Positions 53,298 through 63,926 are shown, counted from the first letter of the stretch. The stretch is 64,000 bases of DNA from Flavobacterium solisilvae (GCF_012911605.1 NZ_JAAMPT010000201.1:1-64000), one strand, 5' to 3'. Notes: generated by a model not told the origin, from the letters alone. Made by a program: numbers and translations.

Positions 53298-56147
53298 ATG
53301 CCAAAAGACAACTCAATCAAATCGGTTTTAATAATTGGTTCAGGACCAATAGTCATCGGACAAGCCTGCGAATTCGACTACGCAGGTTCACAATCAGCAC
53401 GTTCACTTCGCGAAGAAGGAATTGAAGTAATCCTAATCAATTCCAATCCGGCAACAATTATGACCGATCCATCAATGGCAGATCACGTTTATTTATTGCC
53501 ATTAACAACCAAATCCATCATCCAAATCCTAAAAGAACATCCACAAATTGACGCTGTTCTTCCAACAATGGGAGGACAAACCGCATTAAATCTTTGCCTT
53601 GAAGCCGATGAAAAAGGAATTTGGAAAGATTTTGGTATAAAACTAATTGGAGTTGACATCAACGCCATCAACATCACCGAAGACAGAGAACAATTCAAGC
53701 AATTGTTAGAAAAAATAAACGTTCCAACTGCACCAGCCAAAACCGCAACATCATTCTTAAAAGGAAAAGAAATTGCGCAGGAATTTGGTTTTCCATTAGT
53801 AATTCGTCCATCGTTTACATTGGGTGGAACTGGAGCAGCTTTTGTACACAAAAAAGAAGATTTTGATGACTTACTAACTCGTGGATTAGAAGCTTCACCA
53901 ATACATGAAGTCTTGATTGACAAAGCATTATTAGGCTGGAAAGAATACGAATTAGAATTACTTAGAGATAAAAATGATAATGTAGTTATCATCTGTTCCA
54001 TCGAAAATATGGATCCAATGGGAATTCATACCGGAGATTCAATTACAGTTGCTCCGGCAATGACATTATCCGACACGACATTCCAAAAAATGCGTGATAT
54101 GGCAATTTTGATGATGCGTTCCATCGGAAATTTTGCTGGCGGTTGTAACGTTCAGTTTGCCGTTTCACCAGATGAAAAAGAAGATATTGTTGCCATAGAA
54201 ATTAATCCGAGAGTTTCTCGTTCTTCGGCATTGGCATCAAAAGCAACGGGTTATCCAATTGCTAAAATTGCAACTAAATTAGCTTTAGGTTATCACTTAG
54301 ACGAGCTTCAAAATCAAATTACCAAATCAACTTCGGCATTATTTGAACCAACATTAGATTATGTAATCGTAAAAATTCCACGTTGGAACTTCGATAAATT
54401 TGAAGGTTCAGATAGAACTTTGGGATTACAAATGAAATCCGTTGGTGAAGTTATGGGAATTGGTCGTTCTTTTCAAGAAGCCTTACATAAAGCAACACAA
54501 TCGTTAGAAATTAAACGTAACGGAATTGGCGCTGACGGAAAAGGTTATAAAAATTACGAGCAAATCATCGAAAAACTGACTTTTGCTAGTTGGGATAGAG
54601 TTTTTGTGATTTACGATGCGATTGCTATGGGAATTCCATTAAGCAGAATTCATGAAATCACACGAATTGACATGTGGTTTTTGAAGCAATACGAAGAATT
54701 ATACTTATTAGAAAAAGAAATTTCACAATATAAAGTAGATACTTTACCAAAAGAATTGCTTTTGGAAGCCAAACAAAAAGGTTATGGTGACCGACAAATT
54801 GCTCACATGATGGGTTGTTTAGAAAGTCAAGTGTACAAACTTCGTGAAGAAATGAATATCAATCGTGTTTATAAATTGGTTGATACTTGTGCTGCCGAAT
54901 TTAAAGCAAAAACACCTTATTATTATTCCACTTTTGAAGCCGAAATAGAAACCAATGGTAAAAAATTTGTTTCCAACGAAAGTATTGTTTCCAACAGAAA
55001 AAAAGTTATTGTTTTAGGTTCGGGACCAAATCGTATCGGACAAGGAATTGAGTTTGATTATTCTTGTGTTCACGGAGTTTTAGCCGCCAAAGAATGTGGT
55101 TACGAAACCATCATGATTAACTGTAATCCTGAAACGGTTTCTACTGATTTTGATACAGCTGATAAATTGTATTTTGAACCTGTTTTTTGGGAACATATTT
55201 ACGACATCATTCGCCATGAAAAACCAGAAGGTGTAATCGTTCAGCTTGGCGGACAAACCGCTTTGAAACTAGCCGAAAAATTAGACCGATACGGAATTAA
55301 AATATTAGGAACTTCGTTTGACGCTTTGGATTTAGCCGAAGACAGAGGTCGTTTTTCAGAACTTTTGGAAGAACTAAATATTCCGTTTCCAAAATTTGGT
55401 GTGGCTGAAAATGCAGATCAAGCTTCAGCTTTGGCAGATGTTTTGGACTTTCCTTTATTAGTTCGTCCGTCGTATGTTTTGGGTGGACAAGGCATGAAGA
55501 TTGTTATTAATAAACAAGAATTGGAAGAACACGTAATTGATTTACTGAAAAATATTCCGGGTAATAAATTGCTGCTTGACCATTATCTTGATGGTGCGAT
55601 TGAAGCCGAAGCCGATGCTATTTGCGATGGTGAAAATGTGTACATCATCGGAATTATGGAACATATCGAACCATGCGGAATTCACTCAGGTGATAGTAAT
55701 GCAACTTTGCCACCGTTCAATTTGGGCGAATTTGTGATGCAGCAAATCAAAGATCATACGAAGAAAATTGCATTAGCATTAAAAACGGTTGGATTAATCA
55801 ATATTCAATTTGCTATCAAAGACGATACAGTTTACATCATCGAGGCCAATCCAAGAGCTTCGAGAACGGTTCCGTTTATTGCCAAAGCATATGGCGAACC
55901 GTATGTAAATTATGCAACCAAAGTAATGCTTCGCGAAAATAAAGTAACCGATTTCACTTTTAATCCAAAATTGAATGGTTATGCCATCAAACAACCGGTT
56001 TTCTCTTTCAGCAAATTCCCGAATGTAAACAAAGCACTCGGACCGGAAATGAAATCCACAGGAGAAAGTATTTTATTCATAGATGATTTAAAAGACGATC
56101 AGTTCTATGAATTGTACAGCAGAAGAAAAATGTATTTGAGTAAATAA
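53298..56147 (+). CDS. carB: Carbamoyl-phosphate synthase large subunit lacking the MGS allosteric domain
   Basis: This subunit makes carbamoyl phosphate from bicarbonate, ammonia and two ATP for pyrimidine and arginine synthesis. Two homologous ATP-grasp halves are seen (SVLIIGSGPIVIGQACEFDY and VIVLGSGPNRIGQGIEFDYS), with FTLGGTGA / YVLGGQGM loops and NPRVSRSSALASKATGYP. It ends after SKFPNVNKALGPEMKSTGE plus about 27 residues, at 949 residues; the E. coli protein (1073) continues there with the MGS-like domain that binds UMP and ornithine. The domain is absent with a clean stop, so this is not a broken gene. carA is 3 kb away on the opposite strand. Confidence 0.95.
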   Translation: MPKDNSIKSVLIIGSGPIVIGQACEFDYAGSQSARSLREEGIEVILINSNPATIMTDPSMADHVYLLPLTTKSIIQILKEHPQIDAVLPTMGGQTALNLCLEADEKGIWKDFGIKLIGVDINAINITEDREQFKQLLEKINVPTAPAKTATSFLKGKEIAQEFGFPLVIRPSFTLGGTGAAFVHKKEDFDDLLTRGLEASPIHEVLIDKALLGWKEYELELLRDKNDNVVIICSIENMDPMGIHTGDSITVAPAMTLSDTTFQKMRDMAILMMRSIGNFAGGCNVQFAVSPDEKEDIVAIEINPRVSRSSALASKATGYPIAKIATKLALGYHLDELQNQITKSTSALFEPTLDYVIVKIPRWNFDKFEGSDRTLGLQMKSVGEVMGIGRSFQEALHKATQSLEIKRNGIGADGKGYKNYEQIIEKLTFASWDRVFVIYDAIAMGIPLSRIHEITRIDMWFLKQYEELYLLEKEISQYKVDTLPKELLLEAKQKGYGDRQIAHMMGCLESQVYKLREEMNINRVYKLVDTCAAEFKAKTPYYYSTFEAEIETNGKKFVSNESIVSNRKKVIVLGSGPNRIGQGIEFDYSCVHGVLAAKECGYETIMINCNPETVSTDFDTADKLYFEPVFWEHIYDIIRHEKPEGVIVQLGGQTALKLAEKLDRYGIKILGTSFDALDLAEDRGRFSELLEELNIPFPKFGVAENADQASALADVLDFPLLVRPSYVLGGQGMKIVINKQELEEHVIDLLKNIPGNKLLLDHYLDGAIEAEADAICDGENVYIIGIMEHIEPCGIHSGDSNATLPPFNLGEFVMQQIKDHTKKIALALKTVGLINIQFAIKDDTVYIIEANPRASRTVPFIAKAYGEPYVNYATKVMLRENKVTDFTFNPKLNGYAIKQPVFSFSKFPNVNKALGPEMKSTGESILFIDDLKDDQFYELYSRRKMYLSK

Positions 56148-56155
56148 ATAATCAA

Positions 56156-56192
56156 AAACTCCCAAGTCTATAAAAGCTTGGGAGTTTTTTAT
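56156..56192. terminator. Bidirectional terminator between carB and the NYN gene
   Basis: AACTCCCAAG pairs with CTTGGGAGTT around TCTATAAAAG, with A and T runs outside. Confidence 0.85.
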
Positions 56193-56950
56193 TTTCTTTT
56201 AACGTAAATGTGCTTGATATTATTTTTGCCGCTTTCGCGTTCGTCTACTTCAAATTTATTGATACTTTTTATTAAAGACAATAATTTTGGGAAACCATAA
56301 TTTCGAGAATCGAAATCGGGCTTCTTTTTAAGCATTAGGTTTCCTAAATCACCCAAAAATGCCCAACCGTTTTCATCTTCCAAATCGGTAATGCTATCAG
56401 CAAAAAGCTTGATGATTTTTGGATCAATTTTGCTCAATGGAGTATTTTCTTGTTTGACCTTTTTTGACGATTTTTTATTGCTGTTTTCGGTTGTTATTTC
56501 AATTTCGTTTTTCTTTAAAATTTCGATATAAATAAACTTATCACAAGCTGTAATAAATGGCGTAAGTGTTTTCTTTTCGCCAATTCCAATTACTTTCATG
56601 CCAGCTTCTCTAAGTCTTGTAGCTAATCTGGTAAAATCAGAATCGCTAGAAACGATACAAAAACCATCAACTTTTCCTGTATATAGAATATCCATTGCAT
56701 CGATAATTAATGCGCTATCACTTGCATTTTTCCCTGTCGAATAGCTATATTGCTGAATAGGTGTAATGGCATTTTCCAACAACACATTTTTCCATCCGGA
56801 AACGGTTGGTTTTGTCCAATCGGCGTAAATCCTTTTGAATGTTGGTGTTCCGTATTTGGCAATTTCCTCAAACATTTCTTTGACATTGGCGTAAGGAACA
56901 TTGTCAGCATCAATTAGTACAGCGAGTTTAAGATCTTTAGATATTTCCAT
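56189..56950 (-). CDS. NYN-domain nuclease-like protein with C-terminal LOTUS/OST-HTH-like domain
   Basis: This 253-residue protein has an N-terminal NYN (PIN-like, LabA/DUF88) domain: LAVLIDADNVPY near residue 10 and the acidic SSDSDFTRLATRLREAG near 108-125 give the metal-binding Asp residues. After a charged linker comes a segment like the OST-HTH/LOTUS RNA-binding fold (WAFLGDLGNLMLKKKPDFDS, then YGFPKLLSLIKSI). This combination suggests RNA cleavage or binding. I chose the ATG at 56950. The target is unknown. Confidence 0.83.
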   Translation of the reverse strand: MEISKDLKLAVLIDADNVPYANVKEMFEEIAKYGTPTFKRIYADWTKPTVSGWKNVLLENAITPIQQYSYSTGKNASDSALIIDAMDILYTGKVDGFCIVSSDSDFTRLATRLREAGMKVIGIGEKKTLTPFITACDKFIYIEILKKNEIEITTENSNKKSSKKVKQENTPLSKIDPKIIKLFADSITDLEDENGWAFLGDLGNLMLKKKPDFDSRNYGFPKLLSLIKSINKFEVDERESGKNNIKHIYVKRK

Positions 56951-56992
56951 AGATTTGGTTTTTTTGAAAAAAAAGAAAACCAAAGGTAGTTA

Positions 56993-57397
56993 TTATTTTT
57001 TCATTTCTTCTTCTTCCAAATCACTCAAATGATGACGCAAAGCCGTTACGGAAATGCTTATTTCCCAAAAAGAAATTCCTAACGAAGTTAAAAGACAAAG
57101 CAAACTGACTGCGAAAAGATAAATTCCTGCGGTTTGTTGTCCTAAAAAAAGTAATAACATCGCAAATACCGAAAGAAACAAACACAAAACACCAAAAAGT
57201 TGCATGTATCGAATTAATGATAATCTTAGATTTAAGTTTCTAATTTGTAGCAAAATACTTTTCGTGTGTTTTTCATCATAATGGGTTTTCAAACTGCGAA
57301 CGATTTGTGCAATCGTCAAAAATCTATTTGTATAAGCTAATAAAATCAGCGATGTTGCAGAGAAAAGTAATGCCGGAGTTTCTATGGATAATGTCAT
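56993..57397 (-). CDS. DUF2721 membrane protein
   Basis: This 134-residue protein has three TM segments: ALLFSATSLILLAYTNRFLT, GVLCLFLSVFAMLLLFLG and IYLFAVSLLCLLTSLGI, joined by a basic loop and closing with an acidic tail (DLEEEEMKK). The pattern fits DUF2721. The function is unknown. It lies between eno and the NYN gene on the same strand, with 42 bases to the NYN gene's start. Confidence 0.82.
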   Translation of the reverse strand: MTLSIETPALLFSATSLILLAYTNRFLTIAQIVRSLKTHYDEKHTKSILLQIRNLNLRLSLIRYMQLFGVLCLFLSVFAMLLLFLGQQTAGIYLFAVSLLCLLTSLGISFWEISISVTALRHHLSDLEEEEMKK

Positions 57398-57436
57398 GAT
57401 TTTCTATACTTTATAAGTACTATTTCAAATTTACAA

Positions 57437-57468
57437 AAAAACCTGCAAGTTCTCACTCACAGGTTTTA
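57437..57468 (-). terminator. Terminator of eno
   Basis: AACCTGTG and CAGGTT pair on the minus strand (AACCTG / CAGGTT core) around a loop of 14 bases and are followed by seven T. Confidence 0.75.
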
Positions 57469-57488
57469 AGTATAATTTTATTTTAAAA

Positions 57489-58784
<1,296 letters not shown>

Positions 58785-58825
58785 TTATGATATTAGATTT
58801 TTATGGTTTGTTTTAAGAATAATTA

Positions 58826-58852
58826 CAAATATATTCTATCTTTTTTTATCAA
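58826..58852 (-). promoter_or_regulatory. Promoter of eno
   Basis: On the minus strand TTG (58850-58852), a 16-bp spacer and TATATTTG (58826-58833) precede the ATG by 44 bases. Confidence 0.6.
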
Positions 58853-58910
58853 TTTCACAATTTTAACTAATGTTATTAACGCAAACGTTTTAGTGTAATT
58901 CAGTTTTTAT

Positions 58911-59044
58911 GAAGCGAATGGCTTGGTTAGTTTCAGTAATCCTTTTTCCCGCTTTCCGTTACAATCTGTCATTGCGAGGAACGAAGCAATCTTATCAAAT
59001 ATTTGGAATGCAATGACAGGATTTTCACTACAATCGGGGCTAAA
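58911..59044 (-). repeat. Dispersed structured element, copy D
   Basis: Read on the minus strand: AGCCCCGATTGTAGTG, a central palindrome (TGTCATTGCA ... CGCAATGACA) with the GTCATTGCGAGGAACGAAGC unit, GATTGTAACGGAAAGCGGG, and an extended right arm ending in CATTCGCTTC. It starts nine bases after the carA stop codon, in the direction of carA transcription. Confidence 0.87.
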
Positions 59045-59053
59045 AAGTTTTCC

Positions 59054-60175
59054 TTAAACCGTTTGTAAACTTTTGGCTTTTTTGATATTGGCAACAAACT
59101 CATCAAAAAGATACGATGAATCATGTGGACCAGGACTTGCCTCAGGATGATATTGCACCGAGAAACACGACTTCGATTTCATTCGCATTCCAGCAACGGT
59201 ATTATCATTCAAATGATAATGTGTAATTTCTAAATCAGAATGGTTTTCAAGTTCATCTCTATTCACCGCAAAACCGTGATTTTGAGATGTGATTTCACCT
59301 TTACCAGTTAAAACATTCATCACTGGATGATTAATTCCGCGATGACCGTTAAACATTTTATAAGTCGAAATTCCGTTTGCCAAACCAATAATTTGATGAC
59401 CAAGACAAATTCCAAAAACAGGTTTATCAGAATTGATGATTTGCTTTGCTACATTAATTACACCTTCCAAAGGTTCAGGATCGCCTGGACCATTTGACAA
59501 GAAATAACCATCAGGATTAAACGATTGTAATTCTTCAAAAGTTGCATTGTATGGAAAGACTTTGATGTAACAATCTCTTTTAGCAAGGTTTCTCAAGATA
59601 TTTCTTTTGATACCCAAATCCAATGCCGAGATTTTATAAGTAGCATTTTCATCACCAAAAAAGTAAGGTTCGGTAACCGAAACGGTTGATGCTAATTCCA
59701 AACCTTTCATATCTGGAACTTTGGCTAGTAATTCTTTCAACTCTTCTACCGAAGTTCCATCGGTGCAAATAACAGCGTTTTGCGCACCATTATCGCGAAT
59801 ATAACTTACTAAAGCACGAGTATCAACATCAGAAATACAGATTAGGTTTTGCTTTTCGAAATAGTCATACAAGTTACTTTCTGAATCTGGTCGTGAATGG
59901 TTAAAACTAAAGTTTTTACAAACCAATCCTGAAATCATAATTTTTTCTGATTCTACTTCTTCGGCGTTAACTCCGTAGTTTCCAATATGTGGATTTGTTG
60001 TTACCATGATTTGTCCAAAATAGGATGGATCGGTAAAGATTTCTTGGTAACCTGTCATTCCGGTATTGAAGCAAACTTCTCCAAAGGTTTTTCCTGAAAT
60101 TCCAATTGATTTTCCGTAAAAAATGGTTCCATCAGCTAGTAGTAGTAGTGCTTGTGGTCGTGTTGTGTATTTCAT
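59054..60175 (-). CDS. carA: Carbamoyl-phosphate synthase small subunit
   Basis: This glutaminase subunit supplies ammonia to CarB. The N-terminal CarA domain (LLLADGTIFYGKSIGISGKT, then FNTGMTGYQEIFTDPSY) is followed by a class I glutamine amidotransferase domain with Cys in FGICLGHQIIGLA and His/Glu in YHPEASPGP. The length of 373 residues is normal. It has a strong promoter of its own and is not in an operon with carB. Element copies D and E flank the gene. Confidence 0.96.
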   Translation of the reverse strand: MKYTTRPQALLLLADGTIFYGKSIGISGKTFGEVCFNTGMTGYQEIFTDPSYFGQIMVTTNPHIGNYGVNAEEVESEKIMISGLVCKNFSFNHSRPDSESNLYDYFEKQNLICISDVDTRALVSYIRDNGAQNAVICTDGTSVEELKELLAKVPDMKGLELASTVSVTEPYFFGDENATYKISALDLGIKRNILRNLAKRDCYIKVFPYNATFEELQSFNPDGYFLSNGPGDPEPLEGVINVAKQIINSDKPVFGICLGHQIIGLANGISTYKMFNGHRGINHPVMNVLTGKGEITSQNHGFAVNRDELENHSDLEITHYHLNDNTVAGMRMKSKSCFSVQYHPEASPGPHDSSYLFDEFVANIKKAKSLQTV

Positions 60176-60252
60176 TAGTTGTAGTTATTTTTTCAAAGAT
60201 CAAATGCAGTCGCTTCGCTCGTGTCATTTGTTGTAGTTATGTTGTTGTTTTG

Positions 60253-60283
60253 CAAAGTTATTTTATTAACTCAGAATTTGCAA
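60253..60283 (-). promoter_or_regulatory. Promoter of carA
   Basis: On the minus strand TTG (60281-60283), a 20-bp spacer and TAACTTTG (60253-60260) form an excellent consensus match. The leader of about 70 bases contains the GC-rich palindromic word GAGCGAAGCGACTGC (near 60212-60226). Confidence 0.75.
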
Positions 60284-60336
60284 TTTTTTGAGTTCTGTTT
60301 TGTAAAAAGTTTATAAACATTCCTTTTGTTTCCAAT

Positions 60337-60437
60337 TTAGCCCCGATTGTAGTGGAAATCCTTGCCATTTTAAGGCAAGATTGTAACGAAAAGCGGGAAA
60401 ATGGTTTACTGGTATTTCCTGAACTTTCGCTCCAAAA
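60337..60437 (+). repeat. Dispersed structured element, copy E
   Basis: AGCCCCGATTGTAGTGG, a small central hairpin TTGCC / GGCAA, GATTGTAACGAAAAGCGGG, then a longer right arm ending TTTCGCTCC. It is the shortest central hairpin of the family. It lies between the T9SS gene's terminator and the carA promoter. Confidence 0.87.
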
Positions 60438-60462
60438 AAAAGTCCTCATTGTAGAGAACTTT
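60438..60462 (-). terminator. Terminator of the CHU_C T9SS gene
   Basis: AAGTTCTC pairs with GAGGACTT (one mismatch) around TACAAT on the minus strand and is followed by T8. Confidence 0.65.
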
Positions 60463-60472
60463 TGATTTTTTC

Positions 60473-63193
60473 TTATCTGATTAAGCTGAAATGCCCTTTT
60501 TTAATGGTTTGTTTGCCTTGAAGATCTACCAATGTTACTGTGTACCAATAATCTGTAGCTGGTAGTTTTCGGTCGTTTTTAACTCCTGACCAGCCAAATT
60601 GATTTTGTTGCATATCCATTTTGTATAAAATTGTTCCATATCGATCGTATATTACGATTTCTGCGCTTGAATAAAATTTTCTAGTCAGTCCTTTAATTTT
60701 CCAATAGTCGTTAACTCCATCTTCATTTGGAGAGAAAAATTTTGGTATGTTCATTAGATAAACTTCTGTGGTAATCATTTTTTCGCAATTATTGATGTCT
60801 TTTACATAAACCGTATGAATCCCTGCTCCAACACCGATAAAATTGTACGAATTTCCTGAACCATAATAGTTTGATCCATCTAATGAGAATTCATAAATAC
60901 TGTTTCCGCTCACAGTTACAGAAACTTCACCATCGTTTGCTTTTACATTGACAAACTCAGGTATCGTCACTTTTGTAACGCTAAATGTTTTTGATGCCGA
61001 ACAAGTTAAGCCATTTTCTAGTTTAGTTACTGTTATTGAGTAATTACCTTCTTGAATGGGTTGATAAAATCTTTGTGTTGAAACGATATTTCCACCTTGA
61101 TTTTTCCATGCCCAAGAAGTCATTCCGCTTGTTCCATCCAGAATTATTGGCGGTTGCATACTTGGATCACAAATTGTGTAATGGCTATCAATATTCAAAT
61201 TTATGTTTGAATTTACAACTGCATTGAAAGGCATAACACCAAAACAATTGTGGCTTTCATCTTCAATTCTTACCCAAATAATGGTTGTTGGCGAAATAAA
61301 ATATCGTTCTAATGGATTAATTTTTGTTTGAGCGTCAACTAAGTTTGCATAAAATGTTATGGTGAAATCGGCTGGAATTCCTAGTTCATTTCTAACATCT
61401 GTTTCTTTAAATCCCATATTGAATTGTCCTTGAGAATTATTTTCAATGGCATCTGAATTTTCGCAAACATACATTGTTCGTATTGGTAATGTATTGGCTT
61501 GATAGTTCTCAATAAAAAAATTGGTTATTGTTACGCATCCTTTTGAGCTAACAATTTTTACAAAAATTTCTTCAGGATTTGTTTGATTGGTGTAATGAAG
61601 ATAATCTTGAATTTGATTACTATCGTTATTAGCATCATTTAAACTATGGTAAAATGTATAAGTGTAATCAGAATCTACATCATCAGCATAATCTTTTATG
61701 TTTTCAAGATTGAAAACGGAAAAATTATCTCCATCTGTATCACATTGAGAAAGAGTTTGGTTTGGAGGTAAATCAGGTAACGGATAAGCCACAACATCTT
61801 TGTATAATGTAACTGCTTGATTATTATCCATAACAATCCTAGCTTTTACTTTATGCTTTCCTGGAGTACTAAAAAGATGTGTCGGATTAAAATCTGTTGA
61901 TGTTGTTCCGTCTCCAAAATCCCATAACACAGAAAGAATTGGTCTGTAAGCATCCAATTCAAAACTAAAGGCTACATCAACACAATCGTCTTTTGACGGT
62001 ATAATTCTACTTCTCAAGTAAGAAGCAACAAAATGTGGTAAACCTCTAGTTGAAGCGACATTTTCAAATTGAATATTAGCTGGTCTATAATTGCATTCAG
62101 CACCAATATTTTCTGGATTATTTATTACACCTAAATGACCTGTTGGACTGGATAAATTACCTTGTGCAATATATATCTTACCATTTCGAGCCAATTGTAT
62201 TGAACCAGGATTTGAAATAGGTATTAAATAATAATCAACAGGTTCCATTCCACCTAAATTCCTATAAGGAAACTGCACTATATAATTTCCACCTGTGTAA
62301 TAAAAAATTTTTGAATCTTGCGAAAACTCGATTCCATATGGATTCAAAAAAATACCAAAAGCGGGAATTGTTGGGAGTGTAAAATAAAGTTGAAAATTAA
62401 TTAAATCATTATCATACTGATAAAAATAAACTTTTTGATTAGCACTGTCTGCAAAGGCTAAGTAACTACCATCAGGTGAAAACTTCATTGCACCAAGTCT
62501 ACCTAAATTTTCATCTATATCCCTTTTTACAGGAGTTGTGTCAACACCACTTGGAGTTACATTAAAAATTCTAAAAATAAATTCCCCATCAGGTACAATA
62601 TAACCAAATACGGGATCAGGCTTTGTTATAGAGACTACTCGTATTGAGTCACTCTCTGGATGATGAATAGCAGCAATTCTTGAAGTCGAATTAATTTCAG
62701 CAATTCGAATGTCTTTATTTTCTGTGATGTAACCTAAAGGGTTTTGAGCATCAAACTTAACTTCTGAATAATAAACTCCGGGCAGAAAATAAATCGGATT
62801 TGTTTGAGTATTTTCTCTTGTATAAAAAATATAGTATGTTGAATAGTCATTGGGTTTTGGAACAATAATTGCCGACTGAATACCATCTATTTCACCTGAC
62901 AATCCTTCACCATTTGTCATTATCTGATGATTTCTGTTCCATACAGTTTGCCCGTTAGTATAAAACATTAGATCACCTTCATCATCAGAAATACTACTAC
63001 AGCCAGCTGGAGTAACCATGCTACTATCTTCTAAAATAGCAACTTCGCCAATACCAAAATCTATTCCTCCATTTTTTCCAAAATACCAATGATCAGTTTC
63101 ATTTTGAGAGAAACCAACAAAAGACATAAAAAAAACAATTATGAATAGATTATATCTCTGGCGATAAATTAAAAAGTTGGTATACATGAACAT
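60473..63193 (-). CDS. T9SS type B cargo protein with PKD and gliding-motility-associated C-terminal domain
   Basis: This secreted 906-residue protein has a signal segment (NLFIIVFFMSFVGFSQ, about 15-30), a beta-propeller-like N-terminal half (YLAFADSANQKVYFYQYD), a PKD domain (LWDFGDGTTSTDFNPTH, about 425-475), Ig-like segments and a type B T9SS sorting domain (CHU_C): IPKFFSPNEDGVNDYWKI to KGHFSLIR. Such domains direct export through T9SS and attachment to the surface or release. The ligand is unknown. The ATG at 63193 or 63187 could start. It stands alone between rplQ and carA. Confidence 0.9.
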   Translation of the reverse strand: MFMYTNFLIYRQRYNLFIIVFFMSFVGFSQNETDHWYFGKNGGIDFGIGEVAILEDSSMVTPAGCSSISDDEGDLMFYTNGQTVWNRNHQIMTNGEGLSGEIDGIQSAIIVPKPNDYSTYYIFYTRENTQTNPIYFLPGVYYSEVKFDAQNPLGYITENKDIRIAEINSTSRIAAIHHPESDSIRVVSITKPDPVFGYIVPDGEFIFRIFNVTPSGVDTTPVKRDIDENLGRLGAMKFSPDGSYLAFADSANQKVYFYQYDNDLINFQLYFTLPTIPAFGIFLNPYGIEFSQDSKIFYYTGGNYIVQFPYRNLGGMEPVDYYLIPISNPGSIQLARNGKIYIAQGNLSSPTGHLGVINNPENIGAECNYRPANIQFENVASTRGLPHFVASYLRSRIIPSKDDCVDVAFSFELDAYRPILSVLWDFGDGTTSTDFNPTHLFSTPGKHKVKARIVMDNNQAVTLYKDVVAYPLPDLPPNQTLSQCDTDGDNFSVFNLENIKDYADDVDSDYTYTFYHSLNDANNDSNQIQDYLHYTNQTNPEEIFVKIVSSKGCVTITNFFIENYQANTLPIRTMYVCENSDAIENNSQGQFNMGFKETDVRNELGIPADFTITFYANLVDAQTKINPLERYFISPTTIIWVRIEDESHNCFGVMPFNAVVNSNINLNIDSHYTICDPSMQPPIILDGTSGMTSWAWKNQGGNIVSTQRFYQPIQEGNYSITVTKLENGLTCSASKTFSVTKVTIPEFVNVKANDGEVSVTVSGNSIYEFSLDGSNYYGSGNSYNFIGVGAGIHTVYVKDINNCEKMITTEVYLMNIPKFFSPNEDGVNDYWKIKGLTRKFYSSAEIVIYDRYGTILYKMDMQQNQFGWSGVKNDRKLPATDYWYTVTLVDLQGKQTIKKGHFSLIR

Positions 63194-63363
63194 TTATTAA
63201 ATAGCACGTTTTTATCTAACCTTAAATCAACAAGTTAAAAAACATATTAATTAGGCAATATAAAAAATAAATATGAGAGAAATAGAAGATTGAACTATTT
63301 TAACAACTTTTTAAATGCTAAAAGTTAACAATAAAAAGTTTGAAATAAAAAATGTAAGAAATA

Positions 63364-63396
63364 AAAAAGGATAAACAAAAATTTGTTTATCCTTTA
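63364..63396 (-). terminator. Terminator of rplQ
   Basis: AAAGGATAAACAAA and TTTGTTTATCCTTT form a 14-bp stem with a very short loop and a T-run on the minus strand. Confidence 0.85.
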
Positions 63397-63416
63397 AATT
63401 TATGAATAGGTATTCA

Positions 63417-63926
63417 TTATTCTGCACTTGGAGTTTCTTCTGAAGCGGTTTCTGGAGCTGATGGTGCTGGAGTTTCAGCAGCTGGAGCAGTTGTTTCTGC
63501 TTTTTTGCTTTTTCCACCACGACGGCTTTTCGATTTTTTCTCTTCTTTTTTACCTCCGTTGTATAGTTCGTTGAAATCAACTAACTCAATCATTGCCATA
63601 TCAGCGTTATCACCAAGACGGTTTCCTAACTTGATGATACGAGTATAACCTCCTGGACGATCACCAACTTTTGCCGCTACTTCTCTAAAAAGTTCTGTAA
63701 CTGCATATTTGTTACGTAAGTAAGCGAAAACAATACGACGGTTGTGTGTAGTATCTTCTTTTGACTTTGTAACTAGCGGTTCAACGAATTGTTTTAGCGC
63801 TTTTGCTTTAGCAACAGTTGTGTTAATACGTTTGTGTTCGATAAGTGAACAAGCCATATTAGCTAACATAGATTTTCTATGTCCAGTCTGTCTGCTTAAA
63901 TGATTTACTTTTTTTCCGTGTCTCAT
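63417..63926 (-). CDS. rplQ: 50S ribosomal protein L17
   Basis: This 169-residue ribosomal protein has the L17 core ([20 protein letters not shown], then [20 protein letters not shown] and [20 protein letters not shown]). After residue 120 comes a basic linker ([17 protein letters not shown]) and an Ala/Glu/Pro-rich acidic tail, an extension usual in Bacteroidota. It is normally the last gene of the large ribosomal-protein operon after rpoA, which would lie beyond the window end. A terminator follows it. Confidence 0.96.
   Translation of the reverse strand: MRHGKKVNHLSRQTGHRKSMLANMACSLIEHKRINTTVAKAKALKQFVEPLVTKSKEDTTHNRRIVFAYLRNKYAVTELFREVAAKVGDRPGGYTRIIKLGNRLGDNADMAMIELVDFNELYNGGKKEEKKSKSRRGGKSKKAETTAPAAETPAPSAPETASEETPSAE

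Noticed and set aside
53298..56147. CarB as a truncated pseudogene
   Set aside because: Both synthetase halves are intact, the end is a clean domain boundary and a terminator follows; domain loss is the better reading.
63311..63580. 89-codon minus-strand ORF
   Set aside because: Shadow of the rplQ acidic tail in another frame, running through the terminator.
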